Made by a program: the position numbers and the translations under genes
Assembly (NCBI GenBank): GCA_031359995.1
Contig: JANMAT010000155.1
Span: forward strand, 1 to 7,378
Direction: 5' to 3'
Source of the DNA: JANMAT01 sp031359995
Lineage (GTDB): Bacteria > Actinomycetota > Acidimicrobiia > Acidimicrobiales > Ilumatobacteraceae
DNA length: 7,378 nucleotides
Notes under the pieces: model-generated
Seen by the model: only the letters and a program-made list of their open reading frames with translations
Told to the model about the DNA's origin: nothing
The model's database searches: none
Part shown: piece by piece, positions 1-5,464 of the stretch
Layout of the letters: every line of letters starts with the position of its first letter
Numbering within the stretch: the first letter of the stretch is position 1

Positions 1-1307
1 GTGAACGTGACGTTCTTGGCCACGTCGCGTCCGCTGGTGTCGAAGCCGAACAGCTCGTAGCGCGCCGCGCTGATGTCGCCGTTGTCGTCCAGGTCGACCG
101 GACCCGACACCCCCTCGTAGTCGAAGTTGAGCGGCGGCCGCTGGGCGGCGTTGCCGGCGCAGCTGGCGAACGTGGTGCACGTGACGCCGGCCCGGCTGAC
201 CTCGACCAGGTAGTCGCGGAAGTCCTTCGGATCGTTCGACTTGGCCACCTGGGCGGCGAGGGCGATCAGGTTGAGGCAGTCGTAGGCGTAGGCGGCGTAG
301 GCGCCCGACGCGTCGCGTGACACCGCTTTGAGCGCCGAGGTGAAGCTGGCCAACTGGGGGTCGGCCACCGGCGACACGCCGAGCACGTCCTGCAGGCCGT
401 CGGCCCGACCGGGCGCCACCTTCTCGAACAGGTTCGGCTGGCGCATGGCCGCGCTCACGTACCAGCGGTTCACCCGGCCGGCGCCGGGTGCGTCGCGCAG
501 GGCCGAGAGCATGCGCCCGCCGCTCTCGGCCAGGCCGATCACCACGACCATGCGGGGATCGGCGGCGACGAGCTGACCGGCGATGGCGTTGAACGAGTCG
601 ACGGTGCCGTTCGGGTTGTAGGCGGCCGAGAACGGCAGCTTCACCACGCCGCTCTCCAGGTGGTCGCGCAGCTGCTTGAAGATCTCCTGCCCGTAGCCGT
701 CGTCGGGGTAGACCACGGCGGCCGAGCCGAGGCCCGACTGGCTCAGCACCTTGGCCAGCGCCGCACCCTCCAGTGCGTCCGACGGCATGGTGCGGAAGAT
801 GTAGCGGTTGCCGAACTTGGTGAGGGCGATCGAGCCGGCGGTGGGCGAGCACGTGACGATCCGGGCCTGGTTCACCGTCTCGGCCACGGCCAGCGCATCG
901 GGCGACGAGGCGGGGCCGATGATGGCGTCGACGGCGCCGTCGCGGATCAGCTCGAGGGCGGCGTCGGGTTCCTTGCCCTCGTCGCGGGGCTCGACGACCT
1001 CGATCCGCTCGTCGTTCACGCCGCCGGCGGCGTTGATGTCCTGCGCCGCCAGCTGGATGCCGGCCAGCAGCGGGGGTCCGAACGAGGCGGCGTCACCCGT
1101 GCGCGGGACGATGACGCCGATGCGCAACGGGCCGGGCAGGCGGCTGCGCACCGTGGTCGACGTCGTGGGGGGCAGCGTCGGGCCGACCGTGGTCTGGAGG
1201 GTGGCGCCGTCGCCACCGCCGGTGCATGCCGCGGCCACGAGGGCGAGGATCGCCGCCGTCAGGACTGCTCGCTGGACCCGTCGTGTCGGTCCGCCCTCTC
1301 GATGCAC
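1..1307 (-). CDS. ABC transporter substrate-binding lipoprotein, branched-chain amino acid (LivJ/Peripla_BP_6) type; 3' end cut by window edge
   Basis: This protein probably captures a small solute outside the membrane and delivers it to an ABC permease; the family takes up branched-chain amino acids, amides or related compounds, and the exact ligand cannot be read here. 435 codons are present with no stop, so only a short C-terminal tail should be missing. The GTG at 1307 is the only sensible start, because an in-frame TAA lies four codons upstream. Residues 9-28 form a lipoprotein signal: RR, a hydrophobic run, then LVAAAC with Cys28 as the lipidation site. A Thr/Pro-rich linker (about 38-58) follows, then the mature fold opening with LRIGVIVPRTGDAASFG (61-77), DINAAGGV (90-97) and IIGPASS (129-135). 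Later family-like features are VVYPDDGYGQ (198-207), the AYAAYAYDCLNLIALAAQ stretch (336-353) and a likely disulphide pair, Cys377 and Cys383. Permease genes are not in the window. The gene is transcribed divergently from the AlaX gene. Confidence 0.92.
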   Translation of the reverse strand, partial: MHREGGPTRRVQRAVLTAAILALVAAACTGGGDGATLQTTVGPTLPPTTSTTVRSRLPGPLRIGVIVPRTGDAASFGPPLLAGIQLAAQDINAAGGVNDERIEVVEPRDEGKEPDAALELIRDGAVDAIIGPASSPDALAVAETVNQARIVTCSPTAGSIALTKFGNRYIFRTMPSDALEGAALAKVLSQSGLGSAAVVYPDDGYGQEIFKQLRDHLESGVVKLPFSAAYNPNGTVDSFNAIAGQLVAADPRMVVVIGLAESGGRMLSALRDAPGAGRVNRWYVSAAMRQPNLFEKVAPGRADGLQDVLGVSPVADPQLASFTSALKAVSRDASGAYAAYAYDCLNLIALAAQVAKSNDPKDFRDYLVEVSRAGVTCTTFASCAGNAAQRPPLNFDYEGVSGPVDLDDNGDISAARYELFGFDTSGRDVAKNVTF

Positions 1308-1313
1308 GGTCGC

Positions 1314-1319
1314 AGCTTA
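1314..1319 (-). promoter_or_regulatory. -10-like box (TAAGCT) for a leaderless substrate-binding protein mRNA
   Basis: On the minus strand TAAGCT matches the TAnnnT pattern and is followed by exactly six bases (GCGACC) before the GTG start. This would put the transcription start on or next to the first base of the start codon. No Shine-Dalgarno sequence precedes this GTG, which fits a leaderless transcript. The -35 position is GC-rich and unconvincing. The same TAA is also the in-frame stop that limits the gene's upstream extension. Confidence 0.45.
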
Positions 1320-1380
1320 GGGACCGGGGGCGGTGCGGTCCCGGCACCGAACTCGTGGCAGCATCGAGGGCCACCTCCCC

Positions 1381-1385
1381 GGGAG
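1381..1385 (+). promoter_or_regulatory. Ribosome binding site that sets the AlaX start
   Basis: GGGAG lies five bases before the GTG at 1391. It supports that GTG over an upstream in-frame ATG at 1226, which would add 55 Arg/Pro/Gly-rich residues reading antisense through the neighbouring lipoprotein gene. Confidence 0.6.
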
Positions 1386-1390
1386 CGACC

Positions 1391-2161
1391 GTGACCGAGC
1401 TGCTGTACCTGCGCGACGCCTATCTCGACCGCTTCGACGCCACGGTCGTGGCCGTGCGCGCCGCCGGCGACGGGCACGAGCACCCGGCGTTGGCCCTCGA
1501 TCGCACCGCGTTCTACCCGACGGGTGGGGGCCAGCCCCACGACATCGGCACCCTGGCCGGCCTCCCCGTGACCGAGGTACGCAAGGACGGCGACACGGTG
1601 TGGCACAGCGTGGCGGGCGATGACCTGCCCACGGTCGGTGCCACGGTGTCCGGCACGGTCGACTTCGAGCGACGGCACCGGCTCATGCGCACCCACACGG
1701 CCCTGCATGTGCTCTGTGGCGTGATATGGAACGAGTGGCGGGTGCCGGTCACCGGCGGGAACATGGAGCCACTGGCCGCCCGCATGGACTTCGAGTTCGA
1801 CCCGCTGCCCGAGGGCTTCGGCCCGCGCATCGAGGAGCTGGTGAACGCCGAGCTGGCCGCCGACCGGGCCATCGCCGTCGCCTTCCTGCCTCGCGACACC
1901 GCGGTGGCCGACGCCGACCTCATCCGCACGAAGGTGCCGGTGTCCCCACTCCCAGTTGAGGACCTGGTTCGGACGAAGGAAAACCGTGTCCCATCAGGTC
2001 TCTCGGAGATCAGGGTGGTCTACATCGTCGGCCTGGACCGTCAGGCCGACGGCGGCACCCATGTGCGCTCCACTGGCGAGGTGGGCCGCATCCGAGTCGT
2101 GAAGGTCGAGAACAAGGGCAAGGGCAACAAGCGCGTCCGCCTCGTCGTCGAGGACAGGTAG
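1391..2161 (+). CDS. alaX: AlaX-type alanyl-tRNA editing protein (trans-editing deacylase)
   Basis: A free-standing relative of the alanyl-tRNA synthetase editing domain. The family hydrolyses Ser or Gly mischarged onto tRNA-Ala in the cytoplasm. The GTG start gives 256 residues, the size of the medium AlaX class with an N-terminal beta-barrel plus editing core. Visible motifs are FYPTGGGQPHDIG (41-53), typical of the barrel, the zinc motif HxxxH at His102/His106 in RTHTALH, and DRQADGGTHVRST (216-228) with His224 as a third zinc ligand. The position of the synthetase's usual Cys is Asp220; as I recall, this DGGTH form is common in AlaX proteins, so activity is not ruled out. The C-terminus VENKGKGNKRVRL (239-251) is also typical. 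Residues 176-196 contain a short imperfect duplication (DLIRTK then DLVRTK), described in the findings. The gene stands alone, divergent from the lipoprotein gene. Confidence 0.93.
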   Translation: MTELLYLRDAYLDRFDATVVAVRAAGDGHEHPALALDRTAFYPTGGGQPHDIGTLAGLPVTEVRKDGDTVWHSVAGDDLPTVGATVSGTVDFERRHRLMRTHTALHVLCGVIWNEWRVPVTGGNMEPLAARMDFEFDPLPEGFGPRIEELVNAELAADRAIAVAFLPRDTAVADADLIRTKVPVSPLPVEDLVRTKENRVPSGLSEIRVVYIVGLDRQADGGTHVRSTGEVGRIRVVKVENKGKGNKRVRLVVEDR

Positions 2162-2215
2162 CCGGATGATGAAGGTTGGCGTGTCCGATCGAAACTCGGC
2201 ATCGTTCAGCCCTTC

Positions 2216-2221
2216 TAAGGT
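2216..2221 (+). promoter_or_regulatory. Candidate -10 box (TAAGGT) for the two-gene nuclease unit
   Basis: The 135-base gap between the AlaX stop and the next gene contains TAAGGT, which fits TAnnnT. No good -35 element is seen at the expected distance. If used, it would give a leader of about 70 bases before the GTG at 2297. This is a weak call from a short match, but no better candidate is visible in the gap. Confidence 0.25.
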
Positions 2222-2285
2222 CTGACGCAGGTGCGTTCGCTGGCGAGGGGCCGTGTTGTCCAGCCGGAAACTCACTGACGCGAAA

Positions 2286-2290
2286 AGGGG
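2286..2290 (+). promoter_or_regulatory. Ribosome binding site for the coiled-coil Mrr-N-like gene
   Basis: AGGGG is followed by a six-base spacer before the GTG at 2297. It supports GTG as the start; the protein then begins MAKKRGFFAE and passes straight into the coiled coil. Confidence 0.55.
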
Positions 2291-2296
2291 CGAGAA

Positions 2297-3556
2297 GTGG
2301 CCAAGAAGCGCGGATTCTTCGCGGAGTTGCAGCATCAGCAGCAGGTGGCCCAACGGCAGAACCTGGCTGCGCAGAACGCGGCGAACCGTGCCCAGTTGGC
2401 CGCCGCCCGGTTGGCGGAGCGGGCTCAGAAGCAGGCGGAGCGGGCTCACGCCCACGCCGCCAAGACGACCGCGGCGGAACAGAAGGCGGCGGAGCGTGAG
2501 GCAGCGCGGCTCCGGGACGAAGCGATCCAGGCTGACGTCGCGTCGCGCAACGCCGAGCTGATCAGCGCGTACAGCGAGATCGACTCGATGCTGAGTGCCA
2601 CCCTCACCGTGGATGACTTCGTCGACCTCGAGCAGCTGCGTGCCACGGCGGAGCACCCGGCCTTTCCCCACCCGGAACTGACCTGGCCGACGCCCCAGTC
2701 GACGACGCTCAACGTCCGCCCCGAACCCGTCTACGTCGAGCCTCCCGCACCCACTGGGATTGGCGGTCTGCTCGGACGGAAGAAGCACGCCGAAGCTGTT
2801 GCTCAGGCTCAGACGTTCTACGCGGGCGATCACGCCGCCTGGGAACGTGAAGTGGCTGCAGCACGTGTGCACCAGCAGCAGGTGTACGAACAGACCGAGC
2901 AGCAGCGTCTTGCACGCTTGCAGCAGGCACAGGCTGCGTACGAGGCGGACTGCCGCCAGCGCGAACTCGACGTCGCCGAGAGCAACTGTCGGCTGGACGC
3001 TCTCATCCAAGGAATTGCATACGGAGTGGACGAGGCGGTGCAGGAGTACGTGTCGATCGTGCTGAGCAACTCCGTGTACCCGGATGCCTTCCCTGTTGCC
3101 CACGACTTCGAGTTCAATGCTGGGTTGAAGGAACTGACCTTGGTGGCGATCGTGCCCGCACCGGATCGGGTGCCGGCGGTGCGGGAGTACAAGTACGTCA
3201 CGGCCAAGGACGAGATCGTCGGAACCGCGCTGCCGGTGAAGGAGCAGAAGGAGCGGTACGCGAACGCCGTCACGCAGGTGGCGCTTCGCACCGTGCACGA
3301 AGTGTTCGAGGCCGACCGAGCCGGGCGCATCCAGACGATCTCGCTCACAGTCGTAACCGAGACCCTCGATGTCGCAACCGGCCTCGACAAGCGCGTGCCA
3401 CTCATCGCCGTGGCCGCCGATCGCCCTACGTACACCACGTACAACCTGGCGAACGTCGTCCCCACCTCAACCTTGCAGCACATGGGCGCCTTGATCTCGA
3501 AGAACCCGTTCGATCTCGCCCCGATCGACACCTCCAAAGGCGTGCGAGGCCGGTAA
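2297..3556 (+). CDS. Coiled-coil protein resembling the N-terminal region of Mrr-type restriction endonucleases, without the nuclease domain
   Basis: A soluble 419-residue protein with no signal peptide or membrane segment. Residues about 8-95 are Ala/Gln/Glu/Arg-rich and almost certainly a long coiled coil. LTVDDFVDLEQLRATAEHPAF (103-123) and GIGGLLGRKKHAEAVAQAQ (154-172) follow, then a second coiled coil (about 175-235). The C-terminal globular part (about 235-410) contains YPDAFPVAHDFEFN, VPAVREYKYV, LPVKEQKERY, QVALRTVHEVFEAD, ATGLDKRVP and FDLAP. From memory, this order of motifs matches the region that precedes the Mrr_cat domain in many restriction endonucleases. Here the chain ends where that nuclease would begin, and no PD-(D/E)XK motifs are present. 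It is therefore probably a sensor or adaptor rather than an enzyme. Only two bases separate it from the downstream GIY-YIG nuclease gene, so the two are probably co-translated partners. The family resemblance is fairly sure; the function is inferred. Confidence 0.8.
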   Translation: MAKKRGFFAELQHQQQVAQRQNLAAQNAANRAQLAAARLAERAQKQAERAHAHAAKTTAAEQKAAEREAARLRDEAIQADVASRNAELISAYSEIDSMLSATLTVDDFVDLEQLRATAEHPAFPHPELTWPTPQSTTLNVRPEPVYVEPPAPTGIGGLLGRKKHAEAVAQAQTFYAGDHAAWEREVAAARVHQQQVYEQTEQQRLARLQQAQAAYEADCRQRELDVAESNCRLDALIQGIAYGVDEAVQEYVSIVLSNSVYPDAFPVAHDFEFNAGLKELTLVAIVPAPDRVPAVREYKYVTAKDEIVGTALPVKEQKERYANAVTQVALRTVHEVFEADRAGRIQTISLTVVTETLDVATGLDKRVPLIAVAADRPTYTTYNLANVVPTSTLQHMGALISKNPFDLAPIDTSKGVRGR

Positions 3557-3558
3557 CG

Positions 3559-5007
3559 ATGGACGGGTTCGTGTTCAATCCGCCGACCGGATGGCCGACC
3601 CCGCCGCCCGGATGGAGGCCGCCCGACGGCTGGCAGCCCGATCCCAGTTGGCCACCGGCACCTGCCGGCTGGTCATTCTGGACGCCTGTCCCAGGGGCCG
3701 CTCCGCCGCCACCGCCAGATCCACCCGTCACGCCGCCCGCGCCGCCGGCACCCCTCGCGCTGCCCTTGCTCCCGCCGGCTACTCCGGCACCTCTTTCGGC
3801 CCCGGCACCGATTGCGGCGCCCATGACGACTCCGCCCGCGCCGCCGCAGCCGCCACCGCTGCTTGCGCCTGCGGCTCCTCCGGCGATCACCAGCGAAGTC
3901 GACCAGCTGCGAGCGAACGTTGCCCGCCTCGAGGCGGAGGTAGCACGACTGACTGCGGCTGGAAGCGGTGGCAGCCTCGTCGATCTCGACGACGAGCGAG
4001 TTCTGCAAGAGGTCGGGATCTACCGGTACCACCACCCGCTGGAAACCAGCGCCGAGTACAAGGACCGACTCCGCGACATCCAGGAGCGCACCAAGGAGTT
4101 CATCAAGCAGGGCCAGGCGATCTTGGCCTCGGACATGTTCACCTTCAACAACTCGCTCGCCAAGGGTCGCAAGATGACGAGCGACTTCTCGAAGCTCATG
4201 CTCCGTGCCTACAACGCTGAGGCCGACAGCTGTGTGCGCAGCCTGCGTGCTGGCAACGTGGTCACCGCAAAGACGCGGCTCGAGGCGTCGGTCACGGCGA
4301 TCGCCAAGCTCGGCTCCATGATGGAGATGCGCGTCAACCCCGCCTACCACGTGCTACGACTCGAAGAAGTCGAGCTCACCGCCGACTTCCAGATGAAGGT
4401 CCAACAAGAGCGCGAAGAGGCGCGCGAGGAACGCGAACGTCTCCGCGAGGAACGCAAAGCTGAGCAGGAACTCGCCGCCGAGCGTGAACGCCTGGACAAA
4501 GAGCGCGCTCACTTCGCGAACGCCCTCGAGGCGCTACGCACCTCGGGCGACGAGGCCGGCGCTGCCGCCCTCGAAGAGAAGATGCACGCTCTCGATAAGG
4601 CGATTGCCCAGAACGACTTCCGCACGGCGAACATTCGAGCCGGCTACGTCTACGTGATCAGCAATCCAGGCGCCTTCGGTCCCAACATGGTGAAGATCGG
4701 CATGACTCGACGGCTGGAGCCAATGGACCGCGTCCGAGAACTTGGCGATGCCTCGGTCCCGTTCCCGTTCGAGGTGCATGCCCTGTTCTTCTCCGAGGAC
4801 GCCGTCACCTTGGAAACCGAACTCCATCGAGCGTTCGCCGCAGCGCGGGTGAACGTTGTCAACGAACGACGAGAGTTCTTCTTCGCCACCCCGCAACAGG
4901 TCCGGGCCGTCCTCGCGGACAAGGTCGGTAACCTCCTCGAGTTCACCGAGGAGCCCGAGGCGACCCAGTACCTACAGAGCAAGAAGTACTGGCCGGCCCG
5001 GACCTGA
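3559..5007 (+). CDS. SNIPE-like DUF4041 protein with C-terminal GIY-YIG (T5orf172/MUG113) nuclease domain
   Basis: 482 residues. The N-terminus (about 7-42) is a Trp/Pro repeat of the PPxGW type ending PSWPPAPAGWSFW, followed by a proline-rich linker (43-110). A short coiled coil comes next (113-134), then DUF4041 (about 145-320: EVGIYRYHHPL, YKDRLRDI, MFTFNNSLAKGRKM, LRAYNAEAD, ending in a highly charged helix, 275-325). The GIY-YIG domain spans about 360-455. GYVYVI (362-367) and VKIGMT (378-383) stand for GIY and YIG, with Arg391 the likely catalytic arginine. Glu419, His423, Asn432 and Glu439 of the LETELH and RVN...RREFFF motifs follow. DUF4041 plus this nuclease is the layout of SNIPE, a membrane-associated nuclease reported to cut incoming phage DNA during injection. 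Unlike that protein, this one has no transmembrane helix. The start lies two bases after the upstream stop, with only a weak GAGG nine bases ahead, which suggests translational coupling. Defence is inferred from the family. Confidence 0.88.
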   Translation: MDGFVFNPPTGWPTPPPGWRPPDGWQPDPSWPPAPAGWSFWTPVPGAAPPPPPDPPVTPPAPPAPLALPLLPPATPAPLSAPAPIAAPMTTPPAPPQPPPLLAPAAPPAITSEVDQLRANVARLEAEVARLTAAGSGGSLVDLDDERVLQEVGIYRYHHPLETSAEYKDRLRDIQERTKEFIKQGQAILASDMFTFNNSLAKGRKMTSDFSKLMLRAYNAEADSCVRSLRAGNVVTAKTRLEASVTAIAKLGSMMEMRVNPAYHVLRLEEVELTADFQMKVQQEREEAREERERLREERKAEQELAAERERLDKERAHFANALEALRTSGDEAGAAALEEKMHALDKAIAQNDFRTANIRAGYVYVISNPGAFGPNMVKIGMTRRLEPMDRVRELGDASVPFPFEVHALFFSEDAVTLETELHRAFAAARVNVVNERREFFFATPQQVRAVLADKVGNLLEFTEEPEATQYLQSKKYWPART

Positions 5008-5024
5008 AGGAGTTCCGTCCGGGC
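4996..5024 (+). terminator. Possible hairpin terminator overlapping the 3' end of the SNIPE-like gene
   Basis: GCCCGGAC (4996-5003) pairs perfectly with GTCCGGGC (5017-5024). The pairing extends, after a small bulge, with GAA/TTC around a GGAG loop. The TGA stop codon lies within this structure. There is no T-run after it, so it would be an actinobacterial-style GC hairpin or a 3'-end stabiliser rather than a classic terminator. Confidence 0.4.
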
Positions 5025-5464
5025 TCACCCGTCTGAACGACTACCGGACGGTGGCCCGGCTGACCTCTCTTGCGGTCTGCTCCAATCCTGGCCCGCATAC
5101 CATCACCGCTGAACGAAGGTCCCGGCGCACGCACCGAGACACGCATGTGGCCCGAGGCAAAGACGGTCGGATGGTGCTGGTTTCGGAGCGAACGAGGGAA
5201 GAGATGGATTGGTGGCGAGCATTCGCCGTGATACGCAGCACGCAAGTTGCACGACGACTTTTAGCGCGCATTGTCTCGTGCATGGACATAAAGCCATACC
5301 AGGTGACAGCTGCGGTGTCGAGGCACCCGCTCGTCATGTGCGTGACGGCGACGATGGCCACTGGCATCAGCGCGACGATGGGCTGAGCTGCATCCGTGTG
5401 TGTGTGTGTGTGTGTGTGTCGATTTGACGGGTGGGAGGCGCCGTGCCGAGTCCGTACCCGATCG
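5025..5464. other. Gene-poor convergent intergenic region
   Basis: About 440 bases lie between the stops of two convergent genes. I see no convincing coding sequence in any frame and no tRNA. Bases 5161-5340 count to about 58% GC, clearly below the roughly 77% of sampled lines in the left-hand genes. The region holds the (GT)12 tract and, near 5428-5460, a weak inverted repeat (CGGGT/ACCCG, loop of about 23) that could help terminate the minus-strand nuclease gene. It could be remnant sequence from an insertion, but no recognisable gene fragment supports that. Confidence 0.5.
5396..5419. repeat. (GT)12 dinucleotide microsatellite
   Basis: Twelve uninterrupted GT units lie between the convergent stops. 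Such a tract is unusual in high-GC bacterial DNA, is prone to slipped-strand length change, and alternates purine and pyrimidine, so it can adopt left-handed DNA under supercoiling. It lies outside both genes, so length changes would not shift either reading frame. Confidence 0.95.

Noticed and set aside
660..1394. A 244-codon plus-strand frame overlapping the lipoprotein gene
   Set aside because: The minus-strand frame gives a continuous substrate-binding lipoprotein with signal and fold motifs; the plus-strand product is low-complexity Gly/Arg/Asp sequence.
1994..3298. A 434-codon minus-strand open frame antisense to the AlaX end and the coiled-coil gene
   Set aside because: Its translation is Leu/Arg/Val-rich with no domain. 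The plus-strand proteins in the same span have clear family motifs and proper start sites, so this is a shadow of high-GC coding sequence.
5073..5103. A tRNA-3'-end-like string (CTCCAATCCTGGCCCGC followed by ATACCA) considered as an attachment-site remnant
   Set aside because: It lacks the GTTC of a T-loop, no complementary T-stem or acceptor half is found, and there is no integrase gene in the window.
4856..5386. A 176-codon plus-strand frame running from the nuclease gene into the intergenic region
   Set aside because: The first third is a shadow of the GIY-YIG gene, and the rest has no family motif, ribosome binding site or separate start. A decayed gene cannot be excluded.
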